Shown piece by piece: positions 49,895-61,179 of a stretch of DNA of 64,000 nucleotides. A program made the position numbers and the translations under genes. Each line of letters begins with the position of its first letter. Within the stretch, counting starts at the first letter, position 1. This stretch comes from Pterois miles (lineage: Eukaryota; Chordata; Actinopteri; Perciformes; Scorpaenidae). Under the pieces are notes generated by a model. It was not told the DNA's origin and did no database searches. It saw nothing but the letters and a program-made list of their open reading frames with translations. The stretch is from contig CAMQGK010000567.1 in assembly GCA_947000775.1 (NCBI GenBank), positions 12,375,501 through 12,439,500 of the forward strand. Reading direction: 5' to 3'.

Positions 49895-51216
49895 ATAGAT
49901 GCTGAGTTTCACAGATTGTTGCCAGTAATGCTATTATAATGGGATCTGTGCTGTATATGATACAATGATACAACAGCAGCTGGGGGAAATGGCTATGAAT
50001 ATAGGGTACAACATATTATTACAATAAAAATCATCCAAATGAGAGATGCGTCATAAATGCATGTCAATAAAACCAAGTTTCAAGAGGTGATTTAAAATGT
50101 GACATTTATTCTGCTAACCTAAGCTCCTCAGGCGAGTTATTACAGAGCCTCGGGCAAAAGCCTGGTCACCTTTGGCAGAAAATATGCAATAGATGTCAAG
50201 AGGCATAATACTGCACATTGCATGATATGACAACCTGAGAGGCCGTGCACAAAATGCTGGGATGTTATTACTTCACAGCAAAATTGTGATTTAGATTGAA
50301 ACCTATTTCATTTTTGGTGACACAGATTAAGACACAGAGTGGAATAAAACAAAAACTGGTCACCTGGGGGTATTATTACCTGGGACATCCAGTGATTTCA
50401 CAACTTGGCAGATCATCAGTAGCTTTATCCTCCTGTGTAAGACTGCCATGTTTGTTACTGGCCGAGTAAAAATGAAGCTGGGAAAGCAGAAAAAAGGGTC
50501 TCCTTGAAATTACCTTTATTCATTACTATACTTTGGGTGGGTGGCGGCTGTACAAAGCAGAGGACTTTGACATCAAAGATTGAAGAGTCACTGCAGACCT
50601 TTTCTATATTAAACAGGGATCATGATCTTATTTAATCCAAATGCTGTCATTACTTAACTATATATAAAAAAGTTTGATAATACTGTAGTCACTATGAGCA
50701 GATGCTGTATTTGCAAGATTGGATATTTGAGTAGAAAACTAATCAAATATGTTTTCATTGAGATATGTTTAATATCTCCAATTTTGCGACTCTCCAGATA
50801 TGTTGATTGACAACAGTTCCTCATTATGTTAGAACACATAATCTGGACAGCATTACATTTCTGCTGGTTCATAAAGGTTTTCTCAGACTTGTCTCTTGTT
50901 TTGGGAAGATGTGAATTGTTGCCTTGTACTATTTCAGCAGCAATTATTTGCTTTTCTTCAAGAAGAACAACTGCTGTATATTTTAAAAATAATAAATTGG
51001 GATTAGGGATGTCAGAAGACCAGATATATAGTAGTCAATTACAATATCAGTGAAGTTTCATCACTCCAACATCGATACCACAGTAAAAAAAACATACTCT
51101 CCTTTATAACCGTTTGCATACTGTCACAAATTTATAATTAATCCCTGATGACCCGCCTCAAGTTTCTCACCAAAAACTAAATTTTACAAGCATACACTTG
51201 AACACCTCATAATAAC

Positions 51217-51709
51217 TAGAGATGCTAATTTTGATTAAAAATGTTAACAGGTAACCGATCTTCGTTAACAGACTATTAACAGAGATCTGTGCCTCTACTG
51301 TAACAGCCACAGTGCTGTGTTTAGTGTCGCGGACATGCAGCGAGTGTCCGACAACCGTGAATTTGTGCTACGTTAGCAGCTATAACGCTGCTCGTGGCTT
51401 CATGCTCCCCGGGGAGACAGACCATTACGCGACAAACAGAGAGCCTCCCCATAGCCACGCACATACGACGGTGAGTGTGTGTTTGTCGGTGACATTATAG
51501 CGCAACTGTAGCAGTGTGAAGAGTTTATCCATCGGTGAATAAATACTAAAACTCCTCAGCTCACGCGAACTCAAGAGACCGGAGCCAACTTCAGTTTTGC
51601 TCAACTATTTATTTAATCTTTAATGTTTATTTTAACTGTATAACTGATAGCGTTTATCAGTTACAATTCTAAAATTTCGTTAAACAGTTAATTATTATTA
51701 ACATCCCTA
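51217..51709 (+). mobile_element. GGGATGCTAAT hAT-type element, copy 4
   Basis: The left end TAGAGATGCTAATTTTGATT and right end TTATTATTAACATCCCTA define 493 bases. Flanks ATAATAAC (51209-51216) and CTGATAAC (51710-51717) agree at 6 of 8 positions. The interior CAGTGCTGTGTTTAGTGTCG is shared with copies 2 and 3. Confidence 0.76.
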
Positions 51710-52108
51710 CTGATAACATAATTTACCTTTGCCCAATATTCATTAACAGAATACACATCATAATGTAACTCAATACAACCTCCGTTAATATTAGCTGCTA
51801 ACATTACTAACTCTGCTCCTGCCAATTTCAACACAGATACGTTATTCACAGCGTAGTGTCATCAGGGAAACTTTCCCTTGTCCCCGGGACGATGTTAGTC
51901 TCAAACCTTGATGGTTTCTGGAATCACCAATCACAAACAGAGAACTGTACAGCCTTTTGAAGTTGTACCTAGTGGTCTGCTTATTTCAGGGATTTCCTAT
52001 ACAAATGAGTTTCATCAGATGCTCGAGGGTGTTTTATTACTCACTCAAAGCCCCTAAATAATACTTGAGTTACACAATAAGTCTGTATTCTGTGCTCTTC
52101 ACTCACAG

Positions 52109-52341
52109 GTGACACACAGAAGCTGCAGACCGTCTGGCTCACAGGCATCTGCCGTAATGAGAAGAAAGAGGTGATGAGCAGTAAGCTGGACATTGACAAC
52201 ATGGCGGGGGTCTTCTACATGCTGCTGGTGGCCATGGGCCTGAGCCTGCTGGTTTTCGCTTGGGAACATCTGCTCTACTGGAAACTACGACATTCAGTCC
52301 GCAAGTCGGAGCGCCTGGACTTCCTCCTAGCCATCAGCAGA
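52109..52341 (+). CDS. grin2c: grin2c coding exon 11: end of S2 and transmembrane segment M4
   Basis: This exon encodes two bases of G796 and residues 797-873. The acceptor is TTCACTCACAG and the donor AGA|GTAAGT; it ends in phase 0. VWLTGICRNEKKEVMSSKL ends S2. M4 runs from about V830 to L850, including FYMLLVAMGLSLLVFAW. WKLRHSV and LDFLLAISR begin the cytoplasmic tail and agree with GluN2C rather than GluN2D, which reads WRLRHC at this place. Confidence 0.97.
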
Positions 52342-52835
52342 GTAAGTCATTCTTAGATGTAAAATACTGCACTCATTACTACAAGTATGAGATAATGTGC
52401 AGCAAGCTGGTCATTGCTGTGAAATATACAGGTCTTACATCACACTGAAGGGGTTTATTTCATAATAATGACCCGCTAGTTGTACATTATCCTGCTTATT
52501 ACACAGCTATTTGCTTTACTAAGTAAAACATTTAGTAAGTGACATCAGAACTGTGTCCGTAATAACAGTCTGTTATACGTAGCAACCGCCTGCTATAAAG
52601 AAATAACAGACCACGTGATTGACCAATCAGGATAGAGTATTCAACAAAGCTGTGTGATAATGTTTTATTATCTTCATACAATATTCAAATATTTGGTCTC
52701 CAACATGAAAGAGGTAACTGTAACAGCTGAAGTTGTGAAAGTTTTGGTATTATCACCGTGCAAGGATTAGGTGTCATTTTATAGCATCCACTGAGTTGTG
52801 TTAAAGTAAATTAAATGGCACCCAAGTAACAAAAC

Positions 52836-52969
52836 TAGAGGTCAAACGATATGGCTTTTAATGGCCGATGCCGATTTATTGGAGAATCAGGATAGCCAGT
52901 GGCCAATATGATGCAGATTACACAGGTACACTAATACAATAATTGGCCCGATTAATCGGTTGACCACTA
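52836..52969. mobile_element. 134-bp hAT-type MITE with perfect 8-bp target duplication
   Basis: The ends TAGAGGTCAAACGAT and ATCGGTTGACCACTA are inverted repeats with two differences. The element is flanked by AACAAAAC at 52828-52835 and again AACAAAAC at 52970-52977, an exact 8-bp target site duplication. The interior GGCTTTTAATGGCCGATGCC matches the element at 10252. It lies within intron 11, about 500 bases after exon 11. Confidence 0.85.
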
Positions 52970-53829
52970 AACAAAACACCGTTTGCAGACAGAAGTTGCA
53001 GAGAATGTTAATATGCAACAGCCTTGCTACATGTAAAAAAAAGCCTGCTGTTGCCTTCTGTGATATCCTGTGATAACCTGTGATAACCTGTGAAATATCA
53101 GCAATGCAGTGAGTCAAATCAGTACACAGCCAGAATAGGTCAAGGGCAGCAACAATAAAAACCAATAGTAAAATCAAATGAGTTTAAAGCAATAAAAAGG
53201 ACTTCATGGATACTTGCTGAGATACTGTGATGGCCGTGATCCCTGAGAAATTGAATTTAAATTGCCCCATTAAAAAACTTTCATCTGTGTGTCGACAGTC
53301 GTCAGAGGTGAAATTAAGTATTCCAAACAGACACACGATTTGAAAGTCAAATAAATCCGTTGGGATAAAAACGGAGAAACAAATAACACAGAGCATGATC
53401 AGCAACTCAGTTCATTATGTCCGAGCATGTTATTAAAGATCAAGCTGTGTGCAAACAACATTTCAAACAGCAACAAGAAGATGAAACTAAGACTATCAAG
53501 CTATCATGATAAAATCATAGTTACATCATCTAAATTGATAATTACAAATGTCTGAAATATGATCAAGCTTTTAAATCAAACTATTTTAATGTGATTTCAC
53601 TATTTGTGTACATCTATGTAAATATAGTCTGTAGAAATTATTTTTTTCTCTACAATTTCACTTGAAATATGTTCATTTTGCAGTAAAGTTCTTAATCAAA
53701 TGAGATAATACTCAGTACTTTTCATGTGGGAAATTTCACAAGTTTTATCTTAAAGATGATGAGTATAGATATTTTCACTTTGCATCGATGATACAGGATT
53801 GGTGATCAGTGAAACGATGATCGTTACAC

Positions 53830-53948
53830 CCCTATTCCTTACAGATTTATTGAATTATCAGAAAACACGCTATATTGCAATACATATTATCAAGATATGA
53901 AATTATCTGTATTGGGATAGAAGATTTTGGCCACACTGCTCAGCCTTA
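53830..53948 (-). mobile_element. MITE end fragment with TAGGGCTGGGCA-type end
   Basis: GATATGAAATTATCTGTATTG followed by GGCCACACTGCTCAGCCTTA resembles the inverted end of the element class found at 5501-5830. The other end is not visible. It stops 170 bases before exon 12. Confidence 0.4.
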
Positions 53949-54118
53949 CATAAAACAATGAATCTTGTTTTGCAATGACAACTCATTTGCTCAGTAAGTT
54001 CATAGAAATCAATGTGACTGTAAAACACGATTGAAACCTTTGAGTTTAGTAGACTGTTGATTCATTCTAGCATCTGATGAAGCTTTAAGATCATAATTAC
54101 ACCCTTTTGTCTCTGCAG

Positions 54119-55741
54119 GGCATCTACAGCTGCTTCAGTGGCGTAGAGCAAACTGACCACAATGGCAGCATGCAGAGTCCGGATGTCACTACCAACTACA
54201 CACAAGCCAATATGCTGAAGATGCTGAAGACGGCCAAGGACATGGTGTCCTCCGCCAGAGTGGAGAACTCTCTAGACAATGCCACCAAAACAATAGAGAA
54301 CTGGAGCAGGCGGGGGGGCGACAATGTGCGGGTTGGCCTGCCACCCAGAGTGATGACCACAGATATGACTCATGGCCGTCTGCCCTATATCTCCAGCATC
54401 ACAGACAACCATTCCCCATACCCTCAGAGGGCCCTAACACCCACCTTCCCAATTCATTATGGGGACACCTCCACCCAGCCCCTCCTGGATAAGCCCCGAG
54501 TCGTGACCCGACCCACCCCGCTTCGCTATACGCTGCCCACCCGCAACAGTCAGCATGTCTTAGAGAGGACTCTGCCCATCTCCAGCCTCAGCAGTCCACA
54601 CATCGCCATGCGGGACCCCCTCCCACCCTCCGGTACTTCTAACCCCCACCACAGCAGCAGGCTGTATGTGGAGAACCAGGCCCGGCACCCCACGTCGCCC
54701 TTTGTTCCTTACAGGGAGTTCCAGGTGCCCGATATCTACGTGGAGCACAAAGGACCGTTGCGGAGGAAGTTTAGCTACCCCCCTGACTGTGTGAGCCGGA
54801 GGAGGCGGTCCCATAGCTATATGTTTGATGCTGCAGACCCCAGAGTGAGAGGTGACTATGCTGAACCTCGATCCTGCCTTGCTGAGTTGAGGGCCAATCA
54901 CCTCCTAAACAACCACACCCCTGTTGCTGCTGCCATGGCCTGCACTCCAGGACACTACCCAGGCAGCAGCACAAGCTGCAATTCCTGTATGAAGTCCTAT
55001 CTGGAGCCTGAAATGGAAGACATACCACTCCTGGGGAAGGACAAACTAAACCGTCGCGCCTCATTTCTCAAAGCCACATGGGGCAACGACAGGATCCATC
55101 AGGTAGATGAAACAAAGCCCTCCACATCCACATCCTCCACCCGTGTAGACATGCCTGACCTGTTTCCTCGGGTGGTAGTGGCCAACCCAAAGCCCCACAA
55201 GTTATACGGCAGTCTGGGGCACAACTTGTCCTGCTACCCTTTGGCTGCTGAGCCTGCCTACTTGGACCCAGCCCACATGGGCTCCTACCCCTACAAGCAA
55301 AAGCTCAAGTACTCTGAGTCCACCCGGCTGCCCTCTTACAGGGAAGCAATCCTGCAGAATGCTGCTGCCCTGCGCCGCTCATCCTCCACAGTGGTGCACA
55401 GACACTACTCCACCTACCTGAACTCGTACACAGACTTACCAGTGTATGTGGGGCCACTGACCCAGGGACCATCCCAGTTCTACGACAGTTCCAAGGACAT
55501 GTGCCATTTGTTTCCCTGTACAAGCCACTGCCCAGATAACACAGCAATGCTGCCTCGTATGAGTGACAGGCAGGTGGTTTACCACAACAATATGTTTGGG
55601 GCCTATGATGGCACAGGGAAGAGGGAAGACCCAGGCTCCGGGAACCGAGAGCGGAGGCAGGTGTTGGTGGCGCGCAGAGTCAACAGTCCCTATGTGCCAA
55701 AGCCCTGGGGCAGGGTATCCAGTCTGGAGTCTGAGGTCTGA
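54119..55741 (+). CDS. grin2c: grin2c coding exon 12: cytoplasmic tail and stop
   Basis: This single exon encodes residues 874-1413 and a TGA. The acceptor is TGTCTCTGCAG. The first 70 residues (GIYSCFSG, LKMLKTAKDMVSSA, SLDNATKTIENW) match the start of the GluN2C tail. The middle is proline-, serine- and tyrosine-rich and poorly conserved, with an acidic MEDIPLLGKD block that has a counterpart in mammals. The last residues SSLESEV form a class I PDZ ligand (S-x-V) for MAGUK scaffolds of the PSD-95 family. Basic-directed kinase-type sites are visible, including RRKFS, RRRSHS, RRASF and RRSSST at 1292-1297; these are motif matches only. The tail is about 540 residues, clearly longer than in mammals. 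Confidence 0.97.
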   Translation, partial: GIYSCFSGVEQTDHNGSMQSPDVTTNYTQANMLKMLKTAKDMVSSARVENSLDNATKTIENWSRRGGDNVRVGLPPRVMTTDMTHGRLPYISSITDNHSPYPQRALTPTFPIHYGDTSTQPLLDKPRVVTRPTPLRYTLPTRNSQHVLERTLPISSLSSPHIAMRDPLPPSGTSNPHHSSRLYVENQARHPTSPFVPYREFQVPDIYVEHKGPLRRKFSYPPDCVSRRRRSHSYMFDAADPRVRGDYAEPRSCLAELRANHLLNNHTPVAAAMACTPGHYPGSSTSCNSCMKSYLEPEMEDIPLLGKDKLNRRASFLKATWGNDRIHQVDETKPSTSTSSTRVDMPDLFPRVVVANPKPHKLYGSLGHNLSCYPLAAEPAYLDPAHMGSYPYKQKLKYSESTRLPSYREAILQNAAALRRSSSTVVHRHYSTYLNSYTDLPVYVGPLTQGPSQFYDSSKDMCHLFPCTSHCPDNTAMLPRMSDRQVVYHNNMFGAYDGTGKREDPGSGNRERRQVLVARRVNSPYVPKPWGRVSSLESEV

Positions 55742-56400
55742 GCCCCCATCCTTACTGGACCTCTACCAGGCTCTCAAACTGAGCCCCGCTAATGAGGGGC
55801 ATGCCTGGGGGTTCTCCCCTCAGCCTCTGGTTAAAGCAAAAATTAAACTCTACACCAATAGTGTATTTGAGAGGATTGACTCTCAATAATCAGTGCAATA
55901 ATATCTTGGGCAGCGACATGTAAACGAGAAGACACTGACAAGCAAATAACTGCTGGGACTTTGTAAGCCAAACATAAAATATTAATAAAAGAAAAGGTGA
56001 TGTTGAAAAGTATTTAATACATAAGAATTTAACCTGTTGATTGTTATTTAAAGGATTTTTAAATGCTGTGTTGCTCTGTGAAAGATTTCTGGGAGACAAT
56101 ATACTGTAGCCTCTCAATCTGATTAAGACTTGAGACATTTCTTCTCATTCTTTTTTGCAAATCATTGCAGTATCCACTATTTTAATCGAAAGATGAATTA
56201 TTAAGATAATTTTGTGATCAAGCAACTGACATGTCACCCGTGAATTTTTCTAAGACCACGACCTTGGGTTTACGCTTTCTGCTCCATTGGACATTCATGT
56301 AATTTGACTGGGATTTAAAAAAGGGAAAACCATAAAAAGCATCACATGTATTTCCATTGTTACACTACCCTTTAATAAAGAACGAGGTCATCTCAAGGGC
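55742..56400 (+). other. grin2c: probable grin2c 3' UTR (end not fixed)
   Basis: Noncoding sequence follows the TGA. AATAAA hexamers occur at 55984-55989, 56374-56379 and 56643-56648; any of them could serve polyadenylation, and the end of the transcript cannot be decided from sequence. The UTR may be longer than shown. Confidence 0.4.
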
Positions 56401-56942
56401 CTTTCGGAATCATCTGTAATCTCAATCTATATGTTAAACATGCTCTCACAACGCACGCTGATATCTAATGAATGTGACTCATATCAGACACACAATCTAT
56501 TATTTCAATCAGCCAACTCTCAGAAGAGATAATTATGTGAATCCGTTATATGTTCAAAGTTGATACTGAGACCTTTGGCACTATGTGCTCCAACAAAGTG
56601 CTTCTAGCCATTAAAAGGGACAGCCTATAGAGAACAGAGATCAATAAATCTGAAGGCACCAATTCAGTTGACATGTAGGAAGCTAGCATGTCGGCCATGC
56701 AGCAGACAATTACGAAGTTAGGCACGCTGAAATCACAAAAACACCATGGTTTGAATCAGACATGCTGCTCTTATGAAATTTTGTTGATAAACAGCAGATG
56801 ATCATCAGTATGAGGCTATGAGTTTCAGATTGGCAGTGAAGCTGCGGTGTAAATCATAATCCAGAAGCGCAACAGTTTAGCTACAATCATGATATGATCA
56901 ACAGTGACCCAAGCTTCCATATAATCACTGATAAGTTTAAAT

Positions 56943-57130
56943 TAGGGCTGTACAATCAATCACAATCACAGCAATACTAACAAAATGCGTGCTCTGCTCG
57001 TAGAAAACTGCTGTATATCAAATCAAGCATTCACCTAACTAAACAGCCAGCCACCAGGGGGCGATCCAGATGTTTTAGCTTCACTTGTGGGGAGCCATCA
57101 TGCCGCTGAGCATGCACCTTACAGCAGCAA
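56943..57130 (+). mobile_element. TAGGGCTGCACAATTAATCG-type MITE, partial copy downstream of the gene
   Basis: TAGGGCTGTACAATCAATC is followed by AAAATGCGTGCTCTGCTCGT and AGAAAACTGCTG, as in the other copies, then by CCACCAGGGGGCGATCC. It is partial and noncoding. Confidence 0.6.
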
Positions 57131-58729
57131 TGAAAAACTTTCCTCAACGGCTGCAGTCCAGAGTATAAGAGTAATATACTGTAGAGTAGACCAAGGAAAT
57201 TAAATGCACTGAATTTAGCTCAAGAACCATATTTTAAGTCTTATTTTGATCCAACAGTTTGAATGTTAGCAGGAATGTAGCACACCATGGAAGTGAAAGC
57301 ATTGTGCTCCATTTATTTAAATGTGAAAAAAATGAGATGTGATTATCAATTTAGCCATAATCGTGTAGACATAATTTAAACATTTCTCTAATGATTAGGG
57401 TTAGAAGATGTGACCGTGACAATCTAAGCCATATGTGTTAACACTGAAGCCAATATTACAGAAACAATATCTTAAATGAGTTTCTGTCCAAGAAAATAGG
57501 AGGGCTGTCCAGTACAACAAATATGTCACGTGGGCTATGAAAAAAAAAATTGTCTATGCGATGAATGACATTACACCTTTGCAAAGTGTGTGTGTATGTG
57601 AGCAGAGCCACTGGTTTGATTGACGTTAGGGTGTGTGATTGTGAGTGAGGCGCATCATCATCAATAAAAAATGGCAATTGCTGGATATTACTTCAGTTCT
57701 AAAAAGTGCGAGAACTGCAGAGTTGAGACCAGGTTGGCATTTTATCATACAGAAATGCAGTGCACTATTCATACACTCAACACCCCTTCTCTCTACAGTA
57801 CAGTTTAAACATTAAATTTACACTCTACACCTCCAAAACTTCAAGTAAGCTTTAATTGCCAGATCTATTTTATAATCAATAGTTGTAATCAAATCAGTGG
57901 GACACTTGGAACAACTTCCTCTTAAAACACCTCAATTTATAGAGGCTGCATCACAAGGAATCAAATAATAAACTGATAAAAAGCAAAGCAAATTCACTTT
58001 CCCACCACAAATACTTGTGTACTACACAGATTGTATTCCAGAAAGGGGAAAAAATATCCTATAGTTCAGACGTTTATCAAATGATGGTTTTATAACGCCT
58101 GGTTTTAGAAGGTGCTTCAGCCCCACAGCACTCCTGCATAAATATTGATAATTAAATACATAGGCCTATATTTAAAACAATGTCTCCTTTTTTTGTTCAG
58201 CATAGTATTCTTCAAAAATGTCATGGACAAGTACTTTTTTAAACTATATTTTTGTACACACAATGACTTCATACTCATGCTACAAAACGTTCAATCTCTG
58301 TAGCACCTACTGTACGAAAGTTAAAAAGTTAACATACAGCCCTGAACAGTCATGTTTCCATCCCTAAAGCAAGTGTAGAAAATAACCTCAACCAAAAGCC
58401 TGGTTGTAGTTGTCATCCAATGCATAACATTCATAATATTCAGCATCAGCATTCATATTCTATCACTGCATGAACAAAAGTATCACAGTGTAAAAAAAAC
58501 AAAACAAGCACAAGATGATTACTGTGGGTCAGCCACCACAAGAAAATAAATTCACAATTAATACCAAATACCACAAATATTGCATATAAAAAAGAGCACC
58601 ACATGAGCTGAAATAATCAACCAGGAGCAGATCTGCAGAGAGCAACAAAAAACAGCATTAACCAGCAGCGTGAGCAGCCATATTTCTGAACATACAAACA
58701 TAAACACACAATATGCATAGACACAAATA

Positions 58730-59000
58730 TTAGCTTCAGACTTCAAAAGGGCATTATTATAAAGAACAGTATGTGAAATGTGGCAACGACAACACTGATG
58801 TTTACATCCCTAGAGCCAACATAGAGTATTACCCTTAGCCTCAGGGCTACTTACAAAACAACAACAAGCTGGAAGGGGATATAATGCAAAGCCAATACAT
58901 CCCATAATACTCACTACTCAAACATCCTTAAACATAATTGATCACAGCAAAAATCAACAGCAAGAAAGCATCATTATGCATGTGCCAAACGACAGCCAGG
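58730..59000. repeat. diverged duplicate, uninterrupted copy
   Basis: TATTACCCTTAGCCTCAGGG, AAAACAACAACAAGCTGGA and GAAAGCATCATTATGCATGTGCC recur in the same order at 59650-59664, 60672-60690 and 60758-60782, separated there by the 980-bp element. Identity is moderate, and the outer limits are not sharp. Confidence 0.45.
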
Positions 59001-59664
59001 GGAAAATTAGCTCACTCCCAATCAACCCAGGACTGATAGCACTGAAAATCTGTACATTCATAGCAACAGCAACACAAGCGCAGCAGAAACAGCCAGCAGC
59101 ATATTTACAAGCTCACAAACACTGAACAGACAAGACTGTGTCCCAGTTCCATGCTACATAACTGTGTGCAGTATGCACTACATACTGAGATTCATAGTAT
59201 GCCATTTTTGAAGTTAGTGTACAAGATATCTTTAATGTTTCAACAGGAAATGATACATATATATAACATGCCATCTTTGAAATTATAATATTTTCCAATG
59301 ATTTAATACTTATTTCTTCGTTTCCTGAGATCTTCCTGGAGATGCCTAACAACCTGCAATTTATATTTATTTTTGCAGTTGTGAATTGCACACTTTTTTT
59401 AGTGTGAACCCCATACTGAAAACCTCTAATATACAGTATGGAATTAGGACACAGTTATGATTTCCCAACAAGCATGTTGGCACAAGCGGCAAAGCCTTAC
59501 CTTGCTGAAGAGAGTCAGTCTGTCAGGGAGTCAGTTCTGGAAAGTACTGCCATGAGGCCAAGCTGCACGGACAGGAGAGAAGATGGTAATTAGTAACCCA
59601 ATATTATAGTAAATAGTTATGTGAACTCATTGTTAAAGCCAGCATACAATATTGCCCTTAGCTT

Positions 59665-60642
59665 CAGAGACCTGTACTACAAAGCAGGTTTTGATGTTAG
59701 CGAGGTAACTCTGACGTCATGTACCAATTGTTCACGTTTTACTGAGTTAGATCGCCATAGTAATTTATGCTGAACACCTACACTGCTCTGGAGCAGGTTA
59801 GATTTCAGAAGCTCGGTTACTGTCATTTTTCAAGTTAAACAAAGAAAGGACAGCTAGCAAAAAAAAAAAAAAAAAAACTGACTGTGAGAATTCATAAATT
59901 AAAATTTGAAATTTGATTGAAATTTGGGAGCAATTAAAAAAATAAATGAATTAATATGTCAGAGTCTTACGTTTACAGTCCCCTTGCATTATTTTGCCAG
60001 CGATACATTTATATATGCTGTGGGTGACTAGAAGATATGAAAGTAAGCCACTTTGAATTATGTATTTTTATTTATTTTTTATTTGCTCCCTAGTCTGTGT
60101 CACACTGTCGGGGTTGGAGATGCAGATGAAAGAAGGTTAAATTATCTCAAAAGCCACAATTTCCCGAAAAGGAAAAAAGTATCTTCCATTCCATAAGCAA
60201 CATATTAAAGTAACAGAACACACAAAATAATTATAGTCACATTTACTCAGGCTTTGATGGAAGTCTGTTCATTTATGCATTTACACAACCATTTTTTTTC
60301 TTTTACCAGCTGTCCTTCCTGTATTTGGCAGCTTCAACTGTGTTGCTTTTAGTCTGGATTATATGTTTAAGTTATTCGTATTTGTCCAATATCTTAGTTT
60401 GCGCTTCCTTTCTAAAATATGCCGCTCTACTGACAGTAGACTTGTCCATGTCTGTGATGGGTCACATGCTGTAAACAACACCCCATTCATGTGAATGCAC
60501 TCATAGCCAGATTGTGAAACCCTGGGTTTATAACCACTGTCATAGGACCGCTTACCAGGATCTTGGTTGTTAGGGTTCGTGAAGCCAGATAACGAGAAAG
60601 TAGCCTGGATATGATGAACTGGCTTTGTTGTACAGGCCTCTG
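59665..60642. mobile_element. element of about 980 bp with 26-base inverted ends
   Basis: The left end CAGAGACCTGTACTACAAAG and the right end CTTTGTTGTACAGGCCTCTG are inverted repeats over about 26 bases with few differences. It interrupts one of two diverged duplicates. The class is not assigned; no coding frame of note lies inside, and it includes the poly-A run at about 59859-59877. Confidence 0.65.
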
Positions 60643-61018
60643 GACTGGTTACAGAGAGCTAAGAGGACACAAAACAACAACAATCTGGACTGCAATGTAA
60701 AATGAGTCATTACTTAAACATCAGTATCTCTTTTTCAGCACTGTACAAATGAACAGCATGAAAGCATCACAATACACATGCCAAATAACCCAAACAGAAA
60801 TGGTGTACATCTATCCATAAACAACAGTATTGGAGTAAATATTAGCAGCCAGCAGAAAGACATAAAACACAAGCAGCTGGACATCCAGCAGTATGGGCAC
60901 CCATATTTCCAAGCACATAAACAGAAAGCGAACAGAGCCAAGACATAAACTCACAATATGAATGGTTAGAGCAGGCAGCAGTCACTGACAGTTAATGCTG
61001 GGAAGAAACAATGCGGTT

Positions 61019-61102
61019 TCATGCAGCATGGACAGGAAACTCCAGCTTGTAGTCTACAGCAGCCAGCGGCGCATCCAATATCTGCATCACATCTCCAAAA
61101 TA
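61019..61102 (-). CDS. possible terminal exon of a minus-strand gene (27 codons and stop)
   Basis: On the minus strand the sequence ATCTTTGCAG, a good acceptor, is followed by an open frame reading YFGDVMQILDAPLAAVDYKL and a few more residues before TGA. The composition is protein-like (alternating hydrophobic and charged, GC-richer than its surroundings). I do not recognise the protein, and I found no upstream exon that would fix the phase. It could be a chance frame of 84 bases. Confidence 0.25.
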   Translation of the reverse strand, partial: YFGDVMQILDAPLAAVDYKLEFPVHAA

Positions 61103-61179
61103 CTGCAAAGATACATTAAAATGGGACTGTTAATATGAAACTTCTTTATCAAATGCTGCATGCATTGGACACTTTGAAA

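Larger units (their letters stand above)
49832..52108 (+). other. grin2c intron 10 (2.3 kb)
   Basis: It begins with a GTAAAT donor, followed 20 bases into the intron by a (TA)19 microsatellite. A hAT-type element lies at 51217-51709. The rest (49900-51200 and 51720-52100) shows nothing that I recognise. Confidence 0.88.
52342..54118 (+). other. grin2c intron 11 (1.8 kb)
   Basis: It holds a 134-bp MITE at 52836-52969, a short 10-bp tandem repeat (GATAACCTGT type) near 53060-53095 and a MITE end near 53830-53948. The remainder is AT-rich and unassigned. Confidence 0.86.

Noticed and set aside
54560..55064. Minus-strand frames over exon 12
   Set aside because: They are antisense shadows of the proline- and serine-rich tail and show no domain.
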